Below, piece after piece: positions 1-8,520 of a DNA stretch of 64,000 bases. The DNA is from Cellulophaga sp. 20_2_10 (GTDB lineage Bacteria; Bacteroidota; Bacteroidia; Flavobacteriales; Flavobacteriaceae): NCBI RefSeq assembly GCF_023476645.1, contig NZ_JAMCOJ010000002.1, forward strand, positions 33,561-97,560. Reading direction: 5' to 3'. The notes under the pieces were generated by a model that saw only the letters and a program-made list of their open reading frames with translations, was not told the DNA's origin and did no database searches. A program made the position numbers and the translations under genes. Positions within the stretch are counted from its first letter, which is position 1. Every line of letters starts with the position of its first letter.

Positions 1-530
1 TATTTTTAAGTAAAAAAACTTATTTCTTACTTAAATAATATTAAAAACTGCTTGTAATTGATGTAAAGACCTACAAAATATAAAGAAGTTGTAAAGTAAT
101 TGATGTAGTTTTTTTTATCTAAAATCAAAAATAGAATCTCTTACTGTGTTTTAATCGATGTTTATTGTATTTAATCGATTTAATTTTATCAAATGTTTTA
201 GTCACTGCTTGTAAATTGCAAACCTCTTTTTGGTGAAAGGAATACGTATAGTGAACTTAAACTAAGTAGCGAGTATTTATGGAGTAGTACTATCTATTTG
301 ATAAAATACTGAGGAATAGATTGTTCTAAGTTCTTCTAAGTAAATTATTAGGGCTGCTGCACTGTTAAATTGCATCGAGTAAGTTTTATGTGTTTTCTTT
401 GAGTTATGTATTCTTTCAAAAAATTGATAAATGTAGGCTGTTTAAAACTCTGATTGGTAAAACAGTTAATTGCACGTACTCTTTATGTTTCTTGTAATTT
501 AAGATCAACTTAATTTAAATCTGAATATAA
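1..530. other. Non-coding stretch at window edge, no gene seen
   Basis: No convincing coding region or RNA gene was found in these bases, which are very A/T-rich. A few short exact repeats occur: ACTGCTTGTAA at 47-57 and 204-214, TAATTGATGTA at 55-65 and 97-107, and TTTAATCGAT twice around 150-180. They may be chance in such skewed sequence or binding sites for a gene to the left of the window. Confidence 0.5.
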
Positions 531-566
531 AACACAAAAAAGCCTGTTGTTAAAACAACAGGCTTT
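531..566 (-). terminator. Rho-independent terminator of the cold-shock gene
   Basis: An 11-bp perfect stem, AGCCTGTTGTT at 541-551 with AACAACAGGCT at 554-564, is followed on the minus strand by a T-rich run that is the complement of the A-run at 535-540. It lies about 30 nt past the stop codon of the cold-shock gene. Confidence 0.85.
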
Positions 567-595
567 GTAATGTAATAAGTTAAATTCTTTATATA

Positions 596-787
596 TTAAA
601 GGACTTCAACGTTTACTGCATTAGGTCCTTTTTTTCCTTCTTCAACGTCATAACTAACTTTGTCTCCTTCAGCTATTTCGTGTGTTAATCCACTGATGTG
701 AACAAAAACGTCTTTACCACCATCATCTGGAGTGATAAAACCAAATCCTTTAGAGTCGTTAAAAAATTTTACTGTACCGTTACTCAT
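596..787 (-). CDS. Cold-shock domain protein (CspA family)
   Basis: Small single-domain RNA/DNA chaperone of the cold-shock family, 63 residues, the usual size in Bacteroidota. The two nucleic-acid motifs are intact: RNP1 as KGFGFI at residues 13-18 and RNP2 as VFVHI at 27-31. These proteins bind single-stranded RNA and melt secondary structure in the cytoplasm. The gene lies 68 nt downstream of gltD on the same strand but has its own -7 element (TATCTTTG at 811-818) and its own terminator, so it is probably a separate transcript. Nothing shows whether it is cold-induced; the leader appears short, unlike the long cspA leader of E. coli. Confidence 0.95.
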   Translation of the reverse strand: MSNGTVKFFNDSKGFGFITPDDGGKDVFVHISGLTHEIAEGDKVSYDVEEGKKGPNAVNVEVL

Positions 788-810
788 AATTTTATTTTTA
801 ATTTAAAGTG

Positions 811-818
811 CAAAGATA
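811..818 (-). promoter_or_regulatory. Putative -7 element for the cold-shock gene
   Basis: TATCTTTG on the minus strand matches the Bacteroidota -7 consensus TAnnTTTG and would start transcription about 17-20 nt before the ATG. No clear -33 TTG was found at the usual spacing. Confidence 0.45.
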
Positions 819-855
819 GTATAATATCAATACAAATGGGTTTTTTTTTATTCTT

Positions 856-2322
856 CTATAATCTAGGTAAATCTCCTTCTCCTTTTAGTGGTAGAGTAGA
901 GCTTCCTGTAAGGTAAATATCTACGTGATGCGCTGCCTGCCTGCCTTCAGAGATTGCCCATACAATTAAGGACTGTCCTCTACGTTGGTCACCAGCTACA
1001 AAAACACCGGGAACATTGGTCATATAATTTTTTGCAGTGGCTTTAATATTCGTCCTAGAATCGGCTTCTAAGCCTAGTTGTTGAGCTACAGTCATTTCCG
1101 ATCCTGTAAAGCCCATTGCAAGCAAAACTAAGTCACATTTCCACTCTTTTTCTGTTCCTGGAACTTCTTTTAAGCTTGGTCTTTGTCCAGGAGTTTTAAT
1201 CCATTCTACTTCTGTTGTAATTAAGGCTTTTAGGTTGCCATCCTTGTCGCCAACAAATTCTTTTGTAGAAATACTAAAGAAACGTTCTGCGCCTTCTTTA
1301 TGAGAAGAGCTTGTTCTTAAGCGCATTGGCCAAAACGGCCAGGGTTGATCTTCTGGTCTCTCTGCTGTGCCTTTGCTCATAATTTCAAAGTTAGATACAG
1401 AAGTAGCTCCATGGCGTATAGATGTTCCTATACAGTCAGACCCAGTATCACCACCACCAATAACAATAACATCTTTGTCCGTAGCTTTAATCTCTTCGCC
1501 TAAATCTGTAATGCCATCTACACGTTTGTTATTTTGCTTTAAAAAGTCCATTGCTTGTACAACACCTTTTAAATCTGCTCCTTTTATAGGTAGATTTCTG
1601 CGAATAGTAGCGCCTCCCGAAAGAACAACAGCATCAAAATCGGCTTTTAGTGTGTTGGCATCTATGTCTACACCAATATGTGTATTGGTTTTAAATACAA
1701 TGCCTTCTTCCTTTAAAACTTCTAATCTACGGTCTATTACATTTTTTTCCATTTTAAAATCTGGAATGCCATAACGTAATAATCCGCCAACTTTTGCATC
1801 ACGCTCAAAAACAGTAACTAAATGTCCGGCTCTGTTTAATTGCTGTGCTGTTGCTAAACCTGCAGGTCCAGAGCCAACTACGGCTACTTTTTTACCAGTT
1901 CTTGTTTTTGGTGGTTGTGCAATAATCCACCCTTTAGAAAAAGCAGTTTCTACAATGTTTTTTTCTATATTTTCTATAGATACGGGGTCTTCATTAATTC
2001 CTAATACACAAGCTTCCTCACAAGGAGCAGGGCATAGTCTGCCAGTAAATTCTGGAAAGTTGTTGGTAGAGTGCAGAATTGTTGCGGCCTTTTCCCATTT
2101 TCCTTTGTATACAGCATCATTAAAATCTGGAATTAAATTACCAAGCGGACAACCGCTGTGGCAAAAAGGTACGCCGCAATCCATACAACGTGCACCTTGA
2201 TTTTTTAATTCATCTTCTTTTAAAGGTTGTGTAAATTCTTTATAATTTTTTATGCGCTCTTCTACAGGAGCGTAGTCTTCTACTTTTCTATCGAATTCTA
2301 AAAATCCAGTTATCTTTCCCAT
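856..2322 (-). CDS. gltD: Glutamate synthase small (beta) subunit
   Basis: Beta subunit of NADPH-dependent glutamate synthase (GOGAT), 488 residues. It passes electrons from NAD(P)H through FAD and Fe-S clusters to the large subunit, which makes glutamate from glutamine and 2-oxoglutarate. Two N-terminal cysteine groups for 4Fe-4S clusters are visible: C46, C49, C54, C58 and C97, C101, C105. The FAD dinucleotide motif GSGPAG is at 150-155 and a second, NADPH-type, GGGDTGS motif near 290. Only 9 nt separate it from the gltB stop upstream, so the two are one transcript, gltB-gltD. Length and motifs are normal for the family. Confidence 0.97.
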   Translation of the reverse strand: MGKITGFLEFDRKVEDYAPVEERIKNYKEFTQPLKEDELKNQGARCMDCGVPFCHSGCPLGNLIPDFNDAVYKGKWEKAATILHSTNNFPEFTGRLCPAPCEEACVLGINEDPVSIENIEKNIVETAFSKGWIIAQPPKTRTGKKVAVVGSGPAGLATAQQLNRAGHLVTVFERDAKVGGLLRYGIPDFKMEKNVIDRRLEVLKEEGIVFKTNTHIGVDIDANTLKADFDAVVLSGGATIRRNLPIKGADLKGVVQAMDFLKQNNKRVDGITDLGEEIKATDKDVIVIGGGDTGSDCIGTSIRHGATSVSNFEIMSKGTAERPEDQPWPFWPMRLRTSSSHKEGAERFFSISTKEFVGDKDGNLKALITTEVEWIKTPGQRPSLKEVPGTEKEWKCDLVLLAMGFTGSEMTVAQQLGLEADSRTNIKATAKNYMTNVPGVFVAGDQRRGQSLIVWAISEGRQAAHHVDIYLTGSSTLPLKGEGDLPRL

Positions 2323-2331
2323 AGTATCGAT

Positions 2332-5300
2332 TTATATTATGCTAGCTTTTTCTTCTTCTTCAAGCCTTTTAAGTGCTTGTCTGTATTCTTCAGGGAATAC
2401 TTTTATAAACTTAGGTAGACTTTCTTCCCAGTTCTCTAATAATCGCTGTGCTAATGGACTCATTGTGCAGTTGTAATGACTTTCTATTAAGTCTTTAAGT
2501 TCTGCGATGTCTTTAGCTTCTTCTACAGGAAGTAAATTAAGAGCTTCTTTGTTGCAGTTTTTTTCAAACGTTTTGTTTGGGTCGTATGCATATGCAATAC
2601 CACCACTCATACCTGCACCAAAGTTTCGCCCAACTTCACCTAAAATTACAGCAACACCACCAGTCATATATTCGCAACCGTGATCTCCAATACCTTCTAC
2701 TACTGTTTTTGCTCCTGAATTACGAACACAAAAGCGTTCGCCGGCTTTCCCATTTATATAGGCTCTACCAGCAGTAGCTCCATATAGCGTAACGTTACCT
2801 GTGATAACATTGTCTTCTGGTATTATAGTAGCGCCTTCTGGTACTTTTATAACAAGCTTAGCTCCAGATAAACCTTTGCCTAGGTAATCATTAGTATTAC
2901 CATTAACGGTCATAGTTAAACCTCTTGTAGCAAAGGCACCAAAACTTTGACCCGCAGAACCTGTAAAGTTTAATCGTAAAGTGTTTATAGGTAATCCTTT
3001 TGCTCCGTAAGTCTTAGATATTTCGTTGCTTATGATGGCACCTACCGCTCTATCTGTGTTTTTTATAGGGTAATCTAAAGTCAGTTTTTCTTTTCTAAAT
3101 AAAGAAGGGTTTGCTTTTTCTATAATTTTAAATTCGATTGACTTATAAATGTCGTGCTCCTGTTTTTGAGTATTGTATAGTTTTGTACCTGCAGGAACAG
3201 CTACTTGGTGTAAAATAGGTGTAAGATCTATGCCTTCTGCTTTGTAATGTTGTATTGCTTTATTACGATCTAATTTTTGTACTTGGCCAACCATTTCGTT
3301 TACCGTTCTAAATCCTAACTGTGCCATTATTTCTCTTAGTTCTTGAGCTATAAAGTACATGTAGTTCACAACGTGTTCTGGTTTTCCTTTAAATTTTTTA
3401 CGTAACTCAGGGTTCTGAGTAGCTATACCAACCGGACACGTATTTAAATGACAAACACGCATCATAATACAACCAGAAGCTACTAATGGAGCGGTGGCAA
3501 AACCAAACTCTTCGGCGCCAAGTAAACAAGCAATAGCAACATCACGACCAGTTTTTAACTGTCCGTCACATTCTACAACAACTCTATTTCTAAGGTCGTT
3601 CATGACCAAAGTTTGTTGTGCTTCTGCAATACCAAGTTCCCAGGGTAAACCAGCGTGTTTTAAAGAGGTAAGCGGAGATGCTCCTGTACCACCATCGTGA
3701 CCAGAAATTAAAACCACATCTGCTTTTGCTTTTGCAACACCTGCAGCAACAGTACCTACGCCAACTTCTGAGACTAATTTTACGTTTATTCTTGCCTCTC
3801 TATTCGCAGATTTTAAATCGTATATTAATTGAGATAGATCTTCAATAGAATAAATATCATGGTGTGGAGGTGGCGAAATTAACCCTACATAAGGAGTAGA
3901 ATTTCTTGTTTTTGCTATTGATGGATTAACTTTTGGTCCAGGCAATTGTCCGCCTTCACCAGGTTTGGCACCTTGTGCCATTTTAATTTGTATCTCCTTA
4001 GCACTTGCTAGGTAGTTAGATGTAACACCAAACCTACCTGAAGCAACTTGCTTTATAGCGCTGTTTCTCCAGTCTCCAGTTTCGTTCTTATAAAAACGTT
4101 CTGCATCTTCACCGCCTTCACCAGAATTACTTTTACCGCCAATACGGTTCATGGCTATCGCTAAGTTTTCATGAGCTTCTTTGCTAATAGAGCCGTAAGA
4201 CATTGCGCCAGTTTTAAAACGCTTAACAATATCTGTCCATGGTTCTACTTCATCAATAGGAATAGGATCGTAATTAGAGAATTCAAATAAGCCTCTAATA
4301 GTCATCAAGTGCTTAGATTGTTCGTTTATTAAACTAGAGTATTCCTTATATGTATCTGGCTCGTTATTGCGTACAGCTTTTTGAAGTTTAGCAATAGTCT
4401 CTGGGTTAAAAAGATGTTTTTCTCCATCTCTACGCCATCTGTAAGCGCCACCCATTTCTAATTCTAAATTAGCAGCAACTTCTTTACTGTTAAATGTTTT
4501 TAAGTGTCTTTTTGCAATTTCTTTTTCAATTTGATACAAGCCAATACCTTGTATTCTTGTTGGTGTGTTAGGGAAATAGTTGTCAACCACCTTTGTGTTT
4601 ATCCCTATACATTCAAACAACTGCGAGCCTCTGTAAGAATTTAAAGTAGAGATCCCTATTTTGTTCATCACTTTTAAAACACCTTTTCCAATACCTTTGT
4701 TGTAGTTTTTAATAGCTTCATCAAAAGTAATATCGGTAATATCGTGTTCTTGTATTTGCTCGGCAATAATCTCGTTTACTAAATACGGGTTTACTGCACT
4801 AGCGCCATAACCAAATAATAATGCAAAATGATGCACTTCTCTTGGTTCTGCAGATTCTACAATAACACTAAGTTTAGATCTTTTTCCTAGTTTTTGAAGA
4901 CCACTATTTACAAATGATAATGCAAGTAATGCAGGAATAGGAGCATTGTCTTTATTTACATTTCTATCTGATAAAATAATAATATTTGTACCGTTGTCTA
5001 TAGCTTTTGATGCTTGATCAAGAATTGAATCTAGCGCTTCTTCTAAAGCATTGTGTCCACGTGCTATTTTATATAGAATGGAAATAGAAGTTACTTTGTA
5101 GTCTGGACTAACATCATAATTCTTTATTTTATCTAAATCTTCTTTAGATATTACAGGATTCTGAATCTTTAGTTTACGACAGTGTAATTCTGAAAAGTCG
5201 AAAATATTATGATCACTACCTAAAGTAAGACTAATATCTGTAATTAATTCTTCTCTAATACCATCTAAAGGCGGATTGGTTACTTGTGCAAATAATTGCT

Positions 5301-6843
5301 TAAAGTAATTGTATATGAGTTGAGGCTTGTCTGATAAAACCGCTATTGGCGTATCAGACCCCATTGAGCCAAGAGGTTCCTTGGCAGTTTTAACCATTGG
5401 TAAAATAATGGTGTTTATGTCTTCTAAAGTATATCCAAAAAGCGATTTTCTTTTTTCTAAGGTTTCTTCACCCAAAAATAAAGGGCAATCGTTATATGGT
5501 ATGTCTTTTAAATGCACTAAATTTTTATCTAACCATTTTTGATATGGTTTTAGTTGTGCTATTTTTTCTTTTATTTCTTCGTCATTAATAATACGGCCTT
5601 CTTCCATATTTACTAAAAACATTTTTCCTGGTTCTAATCGACCGTGAAATTGTATGTTACTCGGTTCTATATCTACAACACCTGTTTCAGATGACATAAT
5701 TACATAACCATCTTTAGTAACAGAATACCTGGAAGGTCTTAAGCCGTTACGGTCTAATACTGCACCAATGTAATTGCCATCTGTAAAAGGCACAGATGCT
5801 GGTCCGTCCCAAGGCTCCATCATACAAGAATTATACTCGTAAAAAGCTCTTTTAGCAGGAGACATATCTGGGTTTTTTTCCCAAGCTTCTGGTACCATAA
5901 TCATCATAACTTCCGGTAAAGAACGACCAGTCATTAACAATAATTCTACAACCATATCCATAGTGGCAGAATCTGATTTTCCTGGCAATATTATAGGGAG
6001 TATGTTTTTTATTTCGTCTCCGAATAAATCACTTTTTAAAAGTTCTTCTCTAGAGCGCATTCTAGAAACATTACCACGTAATGTATTTATTTCACCATTA
6101 TGACACATATACCTAAACGGTTGCGCTAAATCCCAAGTAGGGAAGGTGTTTGTAGAAAAACGTTGGTGTACCAAAGCAAGTCTAGTTACGACTCTAGGAT
6201 CCATTAAATCTTTAAAGTAAAATTTAATGTCTTGTGGCATTAAAAGTCCTTTAAAAATAATTATTTTGGTTGATAAACTTGGTACGTAGAAAAAGCCGCT
6301 TTCAGATAATTTTGAACTTAAAATAGTGTGTTCTGTTACTTTACGGGCAATGTAAAGTTTTAGGTTAAACGCATCATAACTTTGAGAAGCATTCTCTTTA
6401 GCAATAAAGATTTGCTTTACAAAAGGCTCTGTTTCCATAGCAATGCGCCCGGGAACATTTTTGTTTACAGGAGCATCTCTCCATCCTAATAAGTTTAGGC
6501 CTTGTTTTTTTATGTTTTCTTCAAAAGCAGAAATACAGAAGTTTCTTTGGTTTTCTTTCTGAGGTAAAAATATGTTGGCAACTGCATATTCTCCAGGTTC
6601 AGGCAAGTCAAAATCACAAACTGCTGTAAAGTAGTCGTGTGGTATGTCTATTAAAATACCTGCACCATCTCCTGTTTTGCCATCAGAGCTTACAGCACCT
6701 CGGTGTTCTAATTTGTCTAGTATCTCTAAAGCTTTGTGTATAATATCATTAGACTTTTCTCCTTTTAAGCTACAGATAAACCCAGCTCCACAATTATCAT
6801 GTTCAAAATCCGGTAGGTATAACCCTTGTTTTTTTAGCTTCAT
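2332..6843 (-). CDS. gltB: Glutamate synthase large (alpha) subunit
   Basis: Large subunit of bacterial glutamate synthase, 1503 residues, the full expected length. The N-terminal class II glutamine amidotransferase has its nucleophile at C18 after a short propeptide (NCGAGF), which is cleaved in known homologues. The central and FMN-binding synthase domain contains SYGSISKEAHENLA and the 3Fe-4S motif C-x5-C-x4-C around residues 1125-1136. The C-terminal GxGxG beta-helix domain follows. With gltD it forms the assimilation branch of ammonium via glutamine. It is first in a two-gene minus-strand operon with a -7 element at 6861-6868. Several long antisense frames inside it have no supporting features and are shadows. 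Confidence 0.97.
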   Translation of the reverse strand: MKLKKQGLYLPDFEHDNCGAGFICSLKGEKSNDIIHKALEILDKLEHRGAVSSDGKTGDGAGILIDIPHDYFTAVCDFDLPEPGEYAVANIFLPQKENQRNFCISAFEENIKKQGLNLLGWRDAPVNKNVPGRIAMETEPFVKQIFIAKENASQSYDAFNLKLYIARKVTEHTILSSKLSESGFFYVPSLSTKIIIFKGLLMPQDIKFYFKDLMDPRVVTRLALVHQRFSTNTFPTWDLAQPFRYMCHNGEINTLRGNVSRMRSREELLKSDLFGDEIKNILPIILPGKSDSATMDMVVELLLMTGRSLPEVMMIMVPEAWEKNPDMSPAKRAFYEYNSCMMEPWDGPASVPFTDGNYIGAVLDRNGLRPSRYSVTKDGYVIMSSETGVVDIEPSNIQFHGRLEPGKMFLVNMEEGRIINDEEIKEKIAQLKPYQKWLDKNLVHLKDIPYNDCPLFLGEETLEKRKSLFGYTLEDINTIILPMVKTAKEPLGSMGSDTPIAVLSDKPQLIYNYFKQLFAQVTNPPLDGIREELITDISLTLGSDHNIFDFSELHCRKLKIQNPVISKEDLDKIKNYDVSPDYKVTSISILYKIARGHNALEEALDSILDQASKAIDNGTNIIILSDRNVNKDNAPIPALLALSFVNSGLQKLGKRSKLSVIVESAEPREVHHFALLFGYGASAVNPYLVNEIIAEQIQEHDITDITFDEAIKNYNKGIGKGVLKVMNKIGISTLNSYRGSQLFECIGINTKVVDNYFPNTPTRIQGIGLYQIEKEIAKRHLKTFNSKEVAANLELEMGGAYRWRRDGEKHLFNPETIAKLQKAVRNNEPDTYKEYSSLINEQSKHLMTIRGLFEFSNYDPIPIDEVEPWTDIVKRFKTGAMSYGSISKEAHENLAIAMNRIGGKSNSGEGGEDAERFYKNETGDWRNSAIKQVASGRFGVTSNYLASAKEIQIKMAQGAKPGEGGQLPGPKVNPSIAKTRNSTPYVGLISPPPHHDIYSIEDLSQLIYDLKSANREARINVKLVSEVGVGTVAAGVAKAKADVVLISGHDGGTGASPLTSLKHAGLPWELGIAEAQQTLVMNDLRNRVVVECDGQLKTGRDVAIACLLGAEEFGFATAPLVASGCIMMRVCHLNTCPVGIATQNPELRKKFKGKPEHVVNYMYFIAQELREIMAQLGFRTVNEMVGQVQKLDRNKAIQHYKAEGIDLTPILHQVAVPAGTKLYNTQKQEHDIYKSIEFKIIEKANPSLFRKEKLTLDYPIKNTDRAVGAIISNEISKTYGAKGLPINTLRLNFTGSAGQSFGAFATRGLTMTVNGNTNDYLGKGLSGAKLVIKVPEGATIIPEDNVITGNVTLYGATAGRAYINGKAGERFCVRNSGAKTVVEGIGDHGCEYMTGGVAVILGEVGRNFGAGMSGGIAYAYDPNKTFEKNCNKEALNLLPVEEAKDIAELKDLIESHYNCTMSPLAQRLLENWEESLPKFIKVFPEEYRQALKRLEEEEKASII

Positions 6844-6860
6844 AAATTATCACATTTACT

Positions 6861-6868
6861 CAAATATA
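6861..6868 (-). promoter_or_regulatory. Putative -7 element of the gltBD operon
   Basis: TATATTTG on the minus strand is an exact TAnnTTTG match 17 nt before the gltB ATG, giving a very short leader. The -33 box is not distinct. Confidence 0.5.
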
Positions 6869-7017
6869 TCACAAATGTTAAATTATGTTTAAATAATTAG
6901 CAATAACTAAGAAATAAATTCATCATTTTCAGGATAATGATAAGTTAAATGAAATTTTGCATTTTTAAGCCTAGCTAAATTGTGATATTCATAATTGCAT
7001 ATTTCGGTTTGGAGCAT

Positions 7018-7049
7018 AAAAAAAGCTGCATACAAAAGTATACAGCTTT
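7018..7049 (-). terminator. Terminator of the acyl-CoA dehydrogenase gene
   Basis: On the minus strand a 12-bp stem (AAAGCTGTATAC with GTATGCAGCTTT, one G-U pair) has a TTTT loop and is followed by seven T (complement of 7018-7024). It lies 25 nt past the stop. Confidence 0.85.
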
Positions 7050-7073
7050 AATAGTAACTAAAAATTATAATAA

Positions 7074-8216
7074 TTAATCTCTTAAAATACTTCTAGAGAT
7101 TACAATTTTCTGGATTTCAGAAGTACCTTCATATATCTGAGTAATTTTAGCATCTCTCATTAAACGCTCTACGTGGTAATCTTTTACAAAACCATTACCC
7201 CCGTGTACTTGTACTGCTTCTACAGAAACATCCATAGCAACTTTAGATGCGTATAATTTTGCCATAGCTCCAGATAAATCATAGTTTTCGTGATTATCTT
7301 TATCCATTGCAGCTTTGTAAACTAACATTCTAGCTGCCTCAATAGAAGTATGCATATCTGCTAATTTAAACGCAATGGCTTGGTGGTTTGCTATCTCTGT
7401 ACCAAAGGCTTTTCTTTGTTTAGAGTATTTTAATGCTAACTCATAAGCACCTGCAGCAATGCCTAATGCTTGTGCAGCAATACCAATTCTTCCGCCAGAA
7501 AGTGTTTTCATAGCAAATTTAAAACCAAATCCGTCTTCACCAATTCTGTTTTCTTTAGGTACTTTTACATCGTTAAAAATTAAAGAGTGTGTATCACTAC
7601 CTCTAATTCCTAATTTATTTTCTTTAGGACCAATTTCAAAACCTTCTGCGCCTTTTTCTACAATAAGTGCATTAATTCCTTTATGACCTTTTTCTACGTC
7701 TGTTTGTGCAATTACAAGGTAATAATCTGCAGAACTACCGTTTGTAATCCAGTTTTTAGTACCATTTAATATGTAGTGGTCTCCTTTATCTATTGCAGTT
7801 GTTTTTTGTGATGTTGCATCACTACCCGCTTCTGGCTCAGACAAACAAAAAGCACCAATGCTTTCGCCTGTAGTTAGACGTGTTAAATATTTTTGTTTTT
7901 GTTCTTCGTTACCAAAAGTTTCTAATCCCCAACAAACAAGAGAGTTGTTTACAGAAACAATTACGGAACAAGAAGCATCTACTTTAGACAGCTCTTCCAT
8001 AACTAGAACATAAGAAAGTGTATCTAGACCACTTCCGCCATATTTAGGGTCTACCATCATTCCTAAAAACCCTAATTCCCCCATTTTTTTTACTTCTTCT
8101 TTAGGAAACCTCTGGGCATCGTCTCTTTCAATTACTTCTGGCAATAATTCATTTTGAGCAAAATCTCTTGCTGCTTGCTGAATCATTAATTGTTCTTCTG
8201 TTAACTTAAAGTCCAT
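7074..8216 (-). CDS. Acyl-CoA dehydrogenase, short/medium-chain type
   Basis: FAD-dependent acyl-CoA dehydrogenase, 380 residues, which makes the trans-2-enoyl-CoA in the first step of beta-oxidation or branched-chain acid breakdown. The N-terminal helical domain, middle beta domain (FCLSEPEAGSDA) and C-terminal helical domain are all present. The catalytic base is expected at E363 in YEGTSE, the position used in short-chain and butyryl-CoA dehydrogenases. It is a single-gene transcript with a well-formed promoter (8246-8276) and terminator. The exact chain length preference cannot be read from the sequence. Butyryl-CoA dehydrogenase-like is the nearest guess. Confidence 0.93.
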   Translation of the reverse strand: MDFKLTEEQLMIQQAARDFAQNELLPEVIERDDAQRFPKEEVKKMGELGFLGMMVDPKYGGSGLDTLSYVLVMEELSKVDASCSVIVSVNNSLVCWGLETFGNEEQKQKYLTRLTTGESIGAFCLSEPEAGSDATSQKTTAIDKGDHYILNGTKNWITNGSSADYYLVIAQTDVEKGHKGINALIVEKGAEGFEIGPKENKLGIRGSDTHSLIFNDVKVPKENRIGEDGFGFKFAMKTLSGGRIGIAAQALGIAAGAYELALKYSKQRKAFGTEIANHQAIAFKLADMHTSIEAARMLVYKAAMDKDNHENYDLSGAMAKLYASKVAMDVSVEAVQVHGGNGFVKDYHVERLMRDAKITQIYEGTSEIQKIVISRSILRD

Positions 8217-8245
8217 CTTGTTGCGATAATGTTAATTTATGTATG

Positions 8246-8276
8246 CAAATATAGGTTTATATTGTGATATATTCAA
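8246..8276 (-). promoter_or_regulatory. Bacteroidota-type promoter of the acyl-CoA dehydrogenase gene
   Basis: On the minus strand a -33 TTG (8274-8276) is followed after exactly 20 nt by TATATTTG (8246-8253). Both elements and the spacing match the Bacteroidota housekeeping promoter. Confidence 0.65.
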
Positions 8277-8382
8277 CAGCATATGGTTCTCTTTCTCTAT
8301 CATTTACAACCGTTCAACGTAAAATTAATGAAAAATTAATCATTCTATGACTGTTAAAAGTTTAAAAATGCCGCAATATTTT

Positions 8383-8390
8383 TATATTTG
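8383..8390 (+). promoter_or_regulatory. Putative -7 element of the amino-acid dehydrogenase gene
   Basis: TATATTTG matches TAnnTTTG exactly. Transcription would begin near 8397, leaving a leader of about 120 nt, longer than most leaders in this window. Confidence 0.5.
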
Positions 8391-8429
8391 TTGAATTGAA
8401 TTTTTATTAATTGATTTAATATTAAAATT

Positions 8430-8475
8430 ATGAGACAGCAGTAACTCCCGTTTGGGAGGGATATTTTTAACAACA
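8430..8475 (+). promoter_or_regulatory. Leader hairpin and four-codon micro-ORF before the dehydrogenase gene
   Basis: The leader holds ATG AGA CAG CAG TAA (Met-Arg-Gln-Gln-stop, 8430-8444). Directly after it comes a GC-rich hairpin, CTCCC (8445-8449), GTTT loop, GGGAG (8454-8458), and then a T-rich tract (GGATATTTTT). The layout resembles a weak attenuator or a stalled-ribosome switch, but the stem is only 5 bp. Function is inferred and uncertain. Confidence 0.3.
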
Positions 8476-8520
8476 ATAGCGATGCAGAAATAATGTTACA
8501 TAATTTATAATCAATTTAAA

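Noticed and set aside
159-167. Loss of the catalytic Asp in NagB (Asn in GNGHIGFNE; numbers are residues of the protein at 16114)
   Set aside because: Asn at this place is normal in the GNGH-type branch of the family, so it does not signal an inactive enzyme.
2577-6892. Several open frames on the plus strand opposite gltB
   Set aside because: They lie inside a complete, highly conserved gene on the other strand, have no family features, and are by-products of its codon usage.
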